From NCBI GenBank assembly GCA_944383325.1, contig CALWPC010000027.1, positions 62,001 through 126,000 on the forward strand: 64,000 nt of DNA, written 5' to 3'. Under the pieces are notes generated by a model. It did not search any database. It worked only from the letters and a program-made list of their open reading frames with translations, and had not been told where the DNA came from. This DNA is from an uncultured Lachnospiraceae bacterium. GTDB lineage: Bacteria; Bacillota; Clostridia; Lachnospirales; Lachnospiraceae. The first letter of the stretch is position 1. The number at the start of each line of letters is the position of its first letter. The position numbers and the translations under genes were made by a program. Below, in pieces: positions 19,271 through 27,349 of the stretch.

Positions 19271-19862
19271 AAGAGTCGTCCTGCTCACAAAGGAATGCGG
19301 CAAAATTTCGGCGTTCGCAAGAGGCGCCAGAAGAACAAAGAGCCCGCTGATGGCCGGGGCAAATCCGTTTGCATTCGGACAATTTGAGTTATATGAGGGT
19401 CGGGATTCCTATACGCTTGTCAACGCAAATATCCAACAATATTTCAGAGAATTGTCAAAAGATTTGGATGCGGCGTATTATGGATTTTATTTTCTGGAGT
19501 TGGTCGATTACTTTGCGAGAGAGTATACCGACGAGCTTCAGAGTCTTCGGCTGTTATATCAGTCGCTCAGGGCCCTGATCAATCCGTCGCTTCCAAACCG
19601 GTTGGTGAGACTGATCTATGAAATTCGCCTGCTGAAATTAAACGGCGAGTTTCCGGAGCCGGGCAGTTTTCATTTGAGCGGAGATGCGCAGTATGCAATG
19701 CATTACATACAGACCGAACCGGTCGAGCACCTTTATTCGTTTGTACTCAGCGAGGCGGTATTGACGGAGCTAGAACAGATTGCTCATCGTTATCGGATTC
19801 ACGCTGTGGATAAACCGTTAAAGTCGCTGAAGATGTTGGAGCTGCTTGAACCTCCAGAGTAA
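19209..19862 (+). CDS. recO: DNA repair protein RecO
   Basis: 217 residues from the ATG at 19209 ([15 protein letters not shown]), 9 nt after AGGAG; in-frame starts at 19149 and 19173 would add an N-terminal tail not usual in the family. The OB-fold opens with the recognisable [26 protein letters not shown] stretch (shortened: [11 protein letters not shown]). RecO helps RecR load RecA on SSB-coated DNA. The C-terminal part lacks the four-cysteine zinc site present in many RecO proteins and is slightly short. Confidence 0.88.
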   Translation: [217 protein letters not shown]

Positions 19863-19909
19863 GCGCATGTCTTTTTGTGGCTGTTTGAGCGTGTATTGAA
19901 AAAAAGGCT

Positions 19910-19937
19910 TGTAATCTGTTGGCTGAAGTGTTAAAAT
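19910..19937 (+). promoter_or_regulatory. Promoter for tRNA-Arg and downstream gene
   Basis: TTGTAA (19910-19915) and TAAAAT (19932-19937) are 16 bp apart and end 22 bp before the tRNA. Confidence 0.6.
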
Positions 19938-19959
19938 GATTTGGCAATCGTGTGAATCT

Positions 19960-20032
19960 GCACCCGTAGCTCAGGGGATAGAGCAGCGGTTTCCGGTGCC
20001 GCGTGTCGGGGGTTCGAATCCCTCCGGGTGTG
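19960..20032 (+). tRNA. tRNA-Arg (anticodon CCG)
   Basis: Folds as a full cloverleaf: acceptor GCACCCG (19960-19966) with CGGGTGT (20025-20031, one G-U end pair), D stem GCTC/GAGC, anticodon stem GCGGT/GCCGC with loop TTCCGGT giving anticodon CCG at 19993-19995, five-base variable loop and T arm GGGGG-TTCGAAT-CCCTC. It reads CGG arginine codons. The 3' CCA is not encoded. The next gene starts 41 nt downstream with no terminator between. Confidence 0.95.
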
Positions 20033-20073
20033 TTAGTTGGTATGTTGTACGGAAGGAGAAAGGCAGGGATTGT

Positions 20074-21234
20074 ATGAACTTTGCAAGGAATAAATTGCTC
20101 TTTTTCGTTCTCGGTATTTTAAGCATCATATTGGTAATATTGTTAGTTCAGACCGGAAAAGAACTGTACGGCGGCGAAACACAGCCGTCCCCTACGGCGC
20201 AAGCCTCCGAGACGCCTGCTCCCACCGAGGACGCGCAGGCGCTGAAGGTCAATGCCTATCCGAAAGTCAATGCCCTGATTGAGAAATATTATTCGGCCAG
20301 TGTGACCGCAAATCTGGATGCGCTCAGGGAGATTATCCGACCGTTTACGTCACAGGACGAAACGGTGGCCGGACGTAAAAGCGAATTTGTCGAAAATTTT
20401 CAAAATATTTCCTGCTATACGGTAGACGGCGTTGATGAGGGCAGTTACATAGTATACGCATATTATGAGATTAAGTTTCCAGACGTAGATACGCTGACGC
20501 CGGGACTGGAGACATTGATTGTCTCCACGGACGAGAGCGGTACAGAGTACATTAACAACGACGTGGAGAGTCTGAGCGAACAGATGCAGTCGCAGATCAG
20601 CGAGCTGTCTCAGAGGGAAGACGTCATGAAGCTGTTTCAGGATACGGATGCAAAGTTTTTGGCGGCGATCCAGGCGGATGAGAGTGTCAAATCACTCTGT
20701 GAACAGCTTGGTCTGGATGTCAACGCGATGCTTGCCGAGACGGGGACGGATACTCCGGCATCCTCTGCAGAGCCGACGGCCGGCGCCGCAGAGTCGGCTG
20801 CGCCACAGGGTACGCTCACTGCGCCCGAGGCGCCTTCAACGGCGGTTGGTCCGGTCAATCAGCAGCTTGTCGCGATGGTGTATGCCAAAGTGCGGTCTGC
20901 TCCGAGCCATGACGCTTCGGAGATCGACATTATCGCCGTAGGCAACAGCGTGACTGTTTTAGAGAATGTGGACGGAGGCTTCAGCAAGGTACAGCTTGAT
21001 ACGGGCGCCGAAGGTTATGTCAATTCTGTGGAGTTAGCGGCGGCCGCTACGGTTGACAGCGAGGTAACCGGGACGGCTACATATTTCAGCTCCTGCTCCG
21101 ACGGGGCGGCGGAGCTTGGACAACTGAGCGAGGGCACAAAATATTTTTGCACGTTTGTCTACAGCAGCGGTTGGAGTCAGCTGATTGTTGACGGCGAGCG
21201 CGTGTATGTGCGGACAGCGCAAATATCACAATAG
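20074..21234 (+). CDS. Membrane-anchored SH3-domain protein
   Basis: 386 residues. One N-terminal membrane segment (about 7-26) is followed by a Pro/Ala/Thr-rich stretch, a globular domain of about 45-215 with a FYSAS-like NTF2-type look (LIEKYYSASVTANLDALREI), a second low-complexity linker (about 226-256) and a bacterial SH3 domain from about 267 (VYAKVRSAPS to EGYVNSVEL). A further SH3-like half may close the protein. Likely extracellular and cell-wall facing. The ATG at 20074 is chosen because the frame upstream of it runs through the tRNA. Confidence 0.8.
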   Translation: MNFARNKLLFFVLGILSIILVILLVQTGKELYGGETQPSPTAQASETPAPTEDAQALKVNAYPKVNALIEKYYSASVTANLDALREIIRPFTSQDETVAGRKSEFVENFQNISCYTVDGVDEGSYIVYAYYEIKFPDVDTLTPGLETLIVSTDESGTEYINNDVESLSEQMQSQISELSQREDVMKLFQDTDAKFLAAIQADESVKSLCEQLGLDVNAMLAETGTDTPASSAEPTAGAAESAAPQGTLTAPEAPSTAVGPVNQQLVAMVYAKVRSAPSHDASEIDIIAVGNSVTVLENVDGGFSKVQLDTGAEGYVNSVELAAAATVDSEVTGTATYFSSCSDGAAELGQLSEGTKYFCTFVYSSGWSQLIVDGERVYVRTAQISQ

Positions 21235-21250
21235 AATATATTAAATCGAT

Positions 21251-21275
21251 GAGGACAGTCCTGGCGGCTGTCCTT
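21251..21275 (+). terminator. Intrinsic terminator after the SH3 gene
   Basis: AGGACAG (21252-21258) pairs with CTGTCCT (21268-21274), extended by a G-T pair, loop of 9 nt, followed by TATATTTTGTT. Confidence 0.7.
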
Positions 21276-21283
21276 ATATTTTG

Positions 21284-21312
21284 TTGAAATTCGGGCATAC
21301 TACTCCTATCTT
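21284..21312 (+). promoter_or_regulatory. Promoter for the gene at 21334
   Basis: TTGAAA (21284-21289) and TATCTT (21307-21312), 17-bp spacer, immediately after the preceding terminator. Confidence 0.6.
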
Positions 21313-21333
21313 AATAAAATGAGGTGTGGACGA

Positions 21334-21765
21334 ATGATCACAAATGCGGACAGGGAAGTGTTGGGAGAAACTTACCGCAATGCGACCATGGCGGTGGAAT
21401 CGATTTACAGCGTTATCCGAAAGGTGGATGACGAGGATCTTGCGCTTGATCTGAACAGACAGGTTGGAAAATTTGTGGCGATCTCTGACAAAGCGGAAGA
21501 TGAGCTGCTAAAGGCGGGACATTGGCCGCCGGAATATGCGATGGGTAAAGTTGCGCTCAAGGCCGGCATTATGCGCAAGACAATGCGGGATTCTAGCTGC
21601 GGGCATATTGCCGATATGCTTATTCAGGGAAATACGAAGGGAATTATTGAAACGACAAAAATTTTAAATGAACATCCGTCTGCAAAGAAAACATACTGTG
21701 AGATGGCCGAGGAGCTGATTGCTTTTGAGCAAAAAAATATTGAGCGTATGAAGGAGTATCTTTGA
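21334..21765 (+). CDS. Uncharacterised helical protein
   Basis: 143 residues, almost entirely predicted alpha-helical, with no signal peptide or membrane segment. The pattern of four long helices (start MITNADREVLGETYRNATMA) with scattered His, Glu and three Cys recalls ferritin-like or DUF2383-like bundles, but a complete di-iron ExxH pair is not evident. GAGGTG lies before the ATG at 21334. Its stop overlaps the region leading to the next membrane-protein gene. Function not recognised. Confidence 0.7.
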   Translation: MITNADREVLGETYRNATMAVESIYSVIRKVDDEDLALDLNRQVGKFVAISDKAEDELLKAGHWPPEYAMGKVALKAGIMRKTMRDSSCGHIADMLIQGNTKGIIETTKILNEHPSAKKTYCEMAEELIAFEQKNIERMKEYL

Positions 21766-21836
21766 CGGAGGAACTTTACGCATATCTGCGGCGGGGTAGA
21801 CATACATTAAAACAAAGATTTTTAGGAGCTTGTTTT

Positions 21837-22187
21837 ATGAAAGCGATCTCATTTTTGAAGGTGCTTTTATTGACGTATGTGTTTACCGGATTGCTGCTAT
21901 TGCTTCTATCTCTTGGCTTGTATAAGCTTGGCATGAATGAACAGCAGGTTGGAATTGGAATTTTTGTTATTTATTTTCTTTCCGGGTTTTTCGGAGGTTT
22001 CCTGATGGGGAAATCAAGCGGGAAGAATAAATTTTTGTGGGGCCTGCTGCTCGGGGTACTGTATTTTGCAGTGCTGACGGCAGTTTCGCTCGGAGTCAAT
22101 CATTCCTTTTCCGGAAGCGCCGCGGCCGTGCTGGCGGTCTTTGCACTCTGCGCGGCAGGCGGTACGCTTGGCGGAATGGTCAGTTGA
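21837..22187 (+). CDS. TIGR04086-type small membrane protein
   Basis: 116 residues with four predicted membrane helices and glycine-rich turns (SGFFGGFLMGKSSGKNKFLWG). The ATG at 21837 follows TTTAGGAGC by a suitable distance; the longer upstream frame would overlap the previous gene and lacks a ribosome site. The fold and position just before the SCIFF gene fit the TIGR04086 membrane family, which I recall from Clostridia in this neighbourhood. Role unknown. Confidence 0.75.
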   Translation: MKAISFLKVLLLTYVFTGLLLLLLSLGLYKLGMNEQQVGIGIFVIYFLSGFFGGFLMGKSSGKNKFLWGLLLGVLYFAVLTAVSLGVNHSFSGSAAAVLAVFALCAAGGTLGGMVS

Positions 22188-22224
22188 TAAAACGTCGTTT
22201 TTCATGTCAAATCAGAAAAAATAC

Positions 22225-22268
22225 TTTAAAAATATGTATAAACATGTTATAATAACTCCAGTTATTAT
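22225..22268 (+). promoter_or_regulatory. scfA promoter with overlapping palindrome
   Basis: A -35-like TTTAAA (22225-22230) and an exact TATAAT (22248-22253) are 17 bp apart. ATAATAACT (22249-22257) and AGTTATTAT (22260-22268) form a perfect 9-bp inverted repeat with a CC centre. One arm covers the -10 element and the other reaches the start of transcription, as expected for a repressor site. Confidence 0.65.
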
Positions 22269-22285
22269 GATTAGGAGGGAATGCG

Positions 22286-22432
22286 ATGAGGCACATTAAG
22301 ACGTTACATACAAGGGATTACAGGCAGTCGATGAAAAACGGCGGCTGCGGCGAGTGTCAGACATCCTGTCAGTCTGCATGCAAGACCTCTTGCACGGTTG
22401 GCAATCAGAGTTGTGAAAATCAAAAAAAATAA
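22286..22432 (+). CDS. scfA: SCIFF ranthipeptide precursor
   Basis: A 48-residue peptide starting MRHIKTLHTRDY with a basic leader and a core holding six cysteines at 21, 24, 28, 32, 36 and 43 (CGECQTSCQSACKTSC then QSCEN). This is the 'six cysteines in forty-five residues' signature, nearly universal in Clostridia. AGGAGGG stands 6 nt before the ATG. In studied cases the radical SAM partner installs a thioether from cysteine sulfur to a threonine residue, making a ranthipeptide; threonines at 26, 34 and 37 are candidates here. The gene is below usual size cut-offs and easily missed. Confidence 0.95.
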   Translation: MRHIKTLHTRDYRQSMKNGGCGECQTSCQSACKTSCTVGNQSCENQKK

Positions 22433-22445
22433 AAGCGACTCGTTT

Positions 22446-22472
22446 ATAAGCAGCGGCTTTGTCGCTGCTTAT
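22446..22472 (+). terminator. Hairpin between scfA and scfB
   Basis: ATAAGCAGCG (22446-22455) pairs perfectly with CGCTGCTTAT (22463-22472) around a 7-nt loop. There is no strong T-tract after it, so it may act as a partial terminator or as a 3' stabiliser that keeps scfA mRNA more abundant than that of scfB. Confidence 0.6.
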
Positions 22473-22524
22473 TATATGTTGCAGAGTATCTGGTTGTCCG
22501 GCGATAGATTTAAAGGAGTATATT

Positions 22525-23901
22525 GTGATACATCAGTATAAAAATAACGGTTACAACATTGTTCTGGATGTGAACAGCGGCAGTGTGCATGTCGTGGACG
22601 AGGTTGCCTATGATGTGATTGCGGTATGCAATCAGTGCACTGATAAGAAGAATATGGAAAAGCAGGTATACGGGACGCTCACGGGACGCTATCCGAGGGA
22701 GGAGCTGACGGAAGCGCTCGCAGATGTACGGGAGCTGATGGAGGCGGATCAGTTGTTCAGTGAAGACGTCTACGAACCGTATATTCAGGATTTTAAAGAG
22801 CGCGAAACGGTTGTCAAAGCGCTCTGCATACATATCACGCACGACTGTAATTTGGCCTGCAAGTATTGCTTTGCCGGCGAGGGCGAGTATCACGGTTCCC
22901 GTGCGCTGATGAGTGTGGAAACCGGGAAAAAGGCTCTGGATTTTCTTGTGGCGAATTCAGGAAACCGAACCAATCTTGAGGTGGATTTTTTTGGCGGCGA
23001 GCCTCTGATGAACTGGGAAACAGTCAAGGAGTTGGTAGCATATGGGCGTTCGCTAGAGAAACCATTTCAAAAGAAATTCCGCTTTACGCTGACGACAAAC
23101 GGAGTGCTTCTGGATGAAACGATCGAGGAATTTTTAAATCGTGAGATGAGTAATGTCGTGCTGAGCATTGACGGTCGCAAACAAGTCCATGACTCGATGC
23201 GCCCGACAAAAAATGGAAAAGGCAGCTACGATCTGATTGTGCCGAAGTTTCAGCATTTGGCGCAGAGCCGCGGTCAGACGAATTATTATGTGCGGGGAAC
23301 ATACACTCATCACAATCTGGATTTTTCTGAAGATGTACTTGCCCTGGCCGATCTGGGCTTTACACAGATTTCGGTGGAACCGGTAGTGGCGCCGGAGAGT
23401 GAGGACTATGCAATCCGTGAGGAAGATCTGCCAAAGTTGTTCGACGAGTATGACCGTCTGGCGAGGGAATTGTTAAAACGAAGGCAGGAAGGGCGACCGG
23501 TCAATTTTTTCCATTTTATGATTGATCTGGAAGGCGGCCCGTGCGTGGCGAAAAGGCTCAGCGGCTGCGGTTCCGGAACAGAATATTTATCGGTGACGCC
23601 GTGGGGAGATCTGTACCCGTGTCATCAGTTTGTCGGGCAGGAGCAGTTTTTGATGGGAAATCTGGAGGACGGCATTGTGCGCTCAGATATTCAGAATGAA
23701 TTCAAATGCTGCAATGTCTATGCGAAACCGGAATGTCAGGATTGTTTTGCAAAGTTCTACTGCAGCGGCGGATGCGCGGCGAACGCTTATCATTTTACCG
23801 GAAAGATCACGGGGAATTATCAGATTGGCTGTGAGCTGCAGCGCAAACGCGTTGAATGTGCAATTATGATAAAAACTGCATTGGCAGAAGAAAAGGAGTA
23901 G
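22525..23901 (+). CDS. scfB: SCIFF maturase, radical SAM/SPASM enzyme
   Basis: 458 residues from a GTG start at 22525, 6 nt after AAAGGAG; the product then begins IHQYKNNGYNIVLDVNSG, the family start. Residues 1-90 look like a PqqD-type leader-binding (RRE) domain. The radical SAM cluster is C108-x3-C112-x2-C115 (CNLACKYC), followed by FFGGEPLMNW. The SPASM region near the C-terminus holds CGSGTEYLSVTPWGDLYPC and CCNVYAKPECQDCFAKFYC, binding auxiliary [4Fe-4S] clusters. It modifies the peptide encoded just upstream. Confidence 0.96.
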   Translation: MIHQYKNNGYNIVLDVNSGSVHVVDEVAYDVIAVCNQCTDKKNMEKQVYGTLTGRYPREELTEALADVRELMEADQLFSEDVYEPYIQDFKERETVVKALCIHITHDCNLACKYCFAGEGEYHGSRALMSVETGKKALDFLVANSGNRTNLEVDFFGGEPLMNWETVKELVAYGRSLEKPFQKKFRFTLTTNGVLLDETIEEFLNREMSNVVLSIDGRKQVHDSMRPTKNGKGSYDLIVPKFQHLAQSRGQTNYYVRGTYTHHNLDFSEDVLALADLGFTQISVEPVVAPESEDYAIREEDLPKLFDEYDRLARELLKRRQEGRPVNFFHFMIDLEGGPCVAKRLSGCGSGTEYLSVTPWGDLYPCHQFVGQEQFLMGNLEDGIVRSDIQNEFKCCNVYAKPECQDCFAKFYCSGGCAANAYHFTGKITGNYQIGCELQRKRVECAIMIKTALAEEKE

Positions 23902-23906
23902 TCACT

Positions 23907-26057
23907 ATGACAAAGAGGAAAGGAATACTTACATTGGTTTTAACGGCGGTTTTTATTGCGGTGTGCGCATTTGTCGTTTTTGTAGGTATTGGAAAAACAA
24001 AGACCGGATCCATGGAAAATATTATTCTTGGGTTGGATCTGGCAGGCGGCGTCAGCATTACCTATGAGACGGTAGATGAGAACCCGTCTGCGGAGGATAT
24101 GGCGGATACCGTCTACAAGCTTCAGATGCGTGCGGACAGCTACAGCACCGAGTCTGAGGTCTATCAGGAAGGTTCAAACAGAATCAGTATTGAGATTCCC
24201 GGTGTTTCAGACGCCAATGAAGTGCTTGAGGAGCTAGGCAATCCGGGAACACTTCAGTTTGTCACAACTACGGGAGACGTCGTGCTGACCGGTACGGATG
24301 TTGAGAATGCGGAGGCAGGTACGTATACGGATCAGACGACCGGCGCAACGATGTATATTGTCGCTCTGACGCTTACGGATGCAGGCAGGGAGGCTTTTGC
24401 GGAGGCGACGGCAGATAATATCGGCAAGCAGATTGCAATTATTTATGATGATACAGTAGTCAGCTCGCCGACCGTGCAGGATACCATTTCAGATGGCAAC
24501 GCTCAGATTACCGGAATGTCTTCCTTTGAAGAAGCGGACGAGCTCGCTTCGATGATTCGAATCGGCGCTCTCAATCTGGAGTTAAATGAGATTCGCTCCA
24601 CAGTGGTCGGAGCAAAACTTGGCAGCCAGGCGATCAGCAGCAGCTTGATTGCCGGAGCGATTGGTCTTGCGATCGTCTGCGTTCTGATGATGATCGTATA
24701 TTTGGTGCCCGGAATTGTGGCCTCGCTGTCGTTGATTATTTATACACTATTGATTTTGCTTGTGTTAAATGCATTTGATATTACAATGTCCCTCTCTGGC
24801 ATTGCCGGCATCGTGCTCTCGATTGGTATGGCTGTGGATGCCAATGTAATTATCTATGCGCGGATCAGGGAGGAAATTGCAGCCGGCCGGCCGGTGAAAT
24901 CGGCTGTTAAAATCGGATTTCAAAAAGCGCTGTCCGCGATCGTGGACGGAAATGTCACGACGTTGATTGCCGCCGCCATTTTGATGTGGCGCGGAACCGG
25001 CATGGTGAGAGGCTTTGCGCAGACATTGGCGATCGGTATTGTGCTGTCGATGTTTACGGCGCTTGTTGTTACGCGGCTCATTATGTATGCGCTTGTTGCG
25101 CTTGGCATGACGAAGGAAAGTTATTATGGACGGGCAAAAACCCGCAAGACGATTCCGTTTCTGGAGAAAAAAGCAGTGTGCTTTTTGATCCCGATTGTGA
25201 TTTTCGTCATTGGCATCGCCTCCATGGCAATTCAGCATTTTAATGGAAATCAGATCTTCAACTACAGCCTTGAGTTTGTGGGCGGTACGTCTACGACTGT
25301 GACGTTTAACGAAGATATGTCCATTGAGGAGTTGGATGCGCAGGTAGCTCCCGTCATTGAGGAAGTGACCGGCGACAGCAATATTCAGATGCAAAAAATT
25401 GCGGACAGTACGCAGGTTGTAATTAAGACAAGAGAGCTGTCCCTGGAGGAGCGCAGTGCGATGAACAGCGCACTGGAGGACAATTTTGACGTGGACACGG
25501 AAGAGATTACCGCGGAGAGCATCAGTTCTACGGTGAGCAATGAGATGAAATGGAATGCGATTGTATCGGTAATCATTGCCGGAATCTGTATGCTTATTTA
25601 TATCTGGTTCCGCTTCAGCGACGTCCGCTTTGCAGCAAGCGCTGTACTTGCGCTGCTGCACGATGTTTTAATTGTCCTGGCTTTTTATGCAGTGTTCCGC
25701 GTTTCAGTCGGAAGTACCTTTATTGCATGTATTTTAACAATCGTTGGATATTCGATTAATGCGACCATTGTTATTTTCGACCGGATTCGGGAAAACCTGA
25801 AAAACGAAGGATCCAAAGCCGATCTGAAGGAACTTGTAAACCGCAGTATTACACAGACGCTCACGAGAAGTATTTATACGTCGCTGACGACATTTATCAT
25901 GATTGTCGTGCTGTTTATTCTCGGAGTGTCGTCGATCCGTGAGTTTGCGGCGCCGCTTATGGTAGGAATTGTGGCCGGCGCATATTCCTCTGTCTGCCTG
26001 ACCGGGGCCATTTGGTTTATTCTGAGGAAAAGGCTCAGTAAAAAGACTTCTGATTAA
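23907..26057 (+). CDS. secDF: Fused protein translocase subunit SecDF
   Basis: 716 residues joining SecD (about 1-420) and SecF (about 430-716), each with six membrane helices predicted. GLDLAGGVSITYE marks the SecD start, GMAVDANVIIYARIREE the helix 4/5 region, and FVGGTSTTVTF plus INATIVIFDRIREN the SecF half. SecDF uses the proton gradient to pull proteins through SecYEG on the outer face. AAGGAG before the ATG at 23907 and 5 nt spacing from scfB place it in the SCIFF operon. Confidence 0.96.
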   Translation: MTKRKGILTLVLTAVFIAVCAFVVFVGIGKTKTGSMENIILGLDLAGGVSITYETVDENPSAEDMADTVYKLQMRADSYSTESEVYQEGSNRISIEIPGVSDANEVLEELGNPGTLQFVTTTGDVVLTGTDVENAEAGTYTDQTTGATMYIVALTLTDAGREAFAEATADNIGKQIAIIYDDTVVSSPTVQDTISDGNAQITGMSSFEEADELASMIRIGALNLELNEIRSTVVGAKLGSQAISSSLIAGAIGLAIVCVLMMIVYLVPGIVASLSLIIYTLLILLVLNAFDITMSLSGIAGIVLSIGMAVDANVIIYARIREEIAAGRPVKSAVKIGFQKALSAIVDGNVTTLIAAAILMWRGTGMVRGFAQTLAIGIVLSMFTALVVTRLIMYALVALGMTKESYYGRAKTRKTIPFLEKKAVCFLIPIVIFVIGIASMAIQHFNGNQIFNYSLEFVGGTSTTVTFNEDMSIEELDAQVAPVIEEVTGDSNIQMQKIADSTQVVIKTRELSLEERSAMNSALEDNFDVDTEEITAESISSTVSNEMKWNAIVSVIIAGICMLIYIWFRFSDVRFAASAVLALLHDVLIVLAFYAVFRVSVGSTFIACILTIVGYSINATIVIFDRIRENLKNEGSKADLKELVNRSITQTLTRSIYTSLTTFIMIVVLFILGVSSIREFAAPLMVGIVAGAYSSVCLTGAIWFILRKRLSKKTSD

Positions 26058-26081
26058 TTCCCGCGCGTACGGGGAACGCTT

Positions 26082-26119
26082 AAACAGTCTATAGAATGAA
26101 AATTCTATAGACTGTTTTT
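26082..26119 (+). terminator. Strong intrinsic terminator after secDF
   Basis: A 16-bp perfect stem (26082-26097 with 26102-26117) is closed by a GAAA tetraloop and runs into TTTTT. The flanking A run on the other side would also allow termination from the opposite strand. Confidence 0.92.
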
Positions 26120-26171
26120 ACTCATGGCACAGTGGTATTTGGCGGCAGACTATATTTTGGAGGCTGGCAGC

Positions 26172-26747
26172 GTGAAAAGGGACGGCGCGTTTTATCGGAA
26201 ACTGTTTTGGACAATGTTTAAGCTCAGCGCGTTCACATTCGGAGGAGGATATGTCATTGTTCCTCTGATGAAAAAACAGTTTGTGGATGGCCTTGGATGG
26301 CTTGATGAGCAGGAAATGTTAAATTATACAGCTCTGGCGCAGAGCGCGCCTGGAGCGGTTGCAGTGAATGCTTCGGTATTAATTGGATTTCGGTTGGCCG
26401 GGTGGAAAGGCGCGCTGTTGTCAGCGGCGGCGACGATTCTTCCGCCGCTATTGCTGTTGTCGGTCCTTACTTATATTTACGAGGCGATTGTGGATAATCG
26501 GGTGGTGGCAGGCCTGTTGCGCGGCATGCAGGCGGGCGTCTGTGCAGTCATCATTCAGGTTGTCATGGAGATGGGTGGAACAACCATTCGGGAGAAAAAT
26601 GGTTTTGGATGTGTGGTGATGGTTGCTGTTTTTCTGGCGGTTGCTTTTTTGGATCTTCATGTGTTGGCGGTGATTGTAATCGCTGCTCTGATTGGCTTTG
26701 TACGGATGCTTTTTATTTTCCGTAAAGGCGGAGGGGTGAGAAGATGA
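26172..26747 (+). CDS. Chromate transporter, first half-size subunit
   Basis: 191 residues from a GTG at 26172 that follows TTGGAGG; an ATG upstream at 26124 sits at the foot of the terminator with no ribosome site. FKLSAFTFGGGYVIVPLMKKQ is the CHR-domain signature (short form FTFGGGYVIVPLM), followed by SAPGAVAVN. Half-size CHR proteins work in pairs with opposite topology, and the partner overlaps this gene by 4 nt. Chromate or sulfate-like anion export is the family role; the true substrate in anaerobes is uncertain. Confidence 0.88.
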   Translation: MKRDGAFYRKLFWTMFKLSAFTFGGGYVIVPLMKKQFVDGLGWLDEQEMLNYTALAQSAPGAVAVNASVLIGFRLAGWKGALLSAAATILPPLLLLSVLTYIYEAIVDNRVVAGLLRGMQAGVCAVIIQVVMEMGGTTIREKNGFGCVVMVAVFLAVAFLDLHVLAVIVIAALIGFVRMLFIFRKGGGVRR

Positions 26748-27295
26748 GTGCGGTACAATATATCCAGCTGTTTGTTTCTTTTGTGCAGGTTGGCCTGTGT
26801 AGCATCGGGGGAGGATACGCTGCTCTTCCGTTTATTCAGGAACAGGTGGTAAACCGTCATGCATGGCTGACGGAGGGAGAATTTGCAGACGTTATTTCGA
26901 TTTCTCAGATGACGCCGGGTCCGATTGCAATTAATGCAGCGACGTTTGTGGGGACGAAAACCGGAGGTCCGCTTGGTGCGATAACAGCGACAATGGGGTG
27001 CGTTCTGCCGTCCTTTTTCATTGTCCTGTGCTTATTTTTGCTGTACCGCCGTTTTCATACGCTTAGGGTTGTAGACGGGATTTTTGAAGGTCTGAGGCCT
27101 GCGGTTGTCGGGCTCATTGCCGCAGCCGGTTATTCGATGCTCTGTCTGGCGTTGTCTGACCGTACAGCGATCGGGGGACTGGATGTTCCGATGCTTGTGC
27201 TCACGGCAGTCGGTGTGTTTGTCATCCGGCTGACTAAATGGTCTCCGCTAGTGATTATCGCGCTGTGCGGGGTCGTTGGCGTTTTTCTGCAATAA
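26744..27295 (+). CDS. Chromate transporter, second half-size subunit
   Basis: 183 residues, starting in an ATGA overlap with the preceding CHR gene. SIGGGYAALPFIQEQ and MTPGPIAINAATFVG are the conserved motifs of the CHR fold, and about five to six membrane helices are predicted. Together with the upstream subunit it should form one heterodimeric transporter. Confidence 0.88.
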   Translation: MSAVQYIQLFVSFVQVGLCSIGGGYAALPFIQEQVVNRHAWLTEGEFADVISISQMTPGPIAINAATFVGTKTGGPLGAITATMGCVLPSFFIVLCLFLLYRRFHTLRVVDGIFEGLRPAVVGLIAAAGYSMLCLALSDRTAIGGLDVPMLVLTAVGVFVIRLTKWSPLVIIALCGVVGVFLQ

Positions 27296-27349
27296 CGGGG
27301 CGGTACGGAGGCGCTGTAACGGGGGTGCAGGCGGAAAGGAGTCGATTCG

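Noticed and set aside
19936-20073. Open frame that would extend the SH3 protein upstream
   Set aside because: It reads straight through the tRNA-Arg gene; the ATG at 20074 gives a normal membrane anchor start.
24765-25661. Antisense open frame of nearly 300 codons on the minus strand
   Set aside because: It lies wholly within secDF, is rich in His, Arg and Asn in a way typical of reversed codons, and has no ribosome site or domain.
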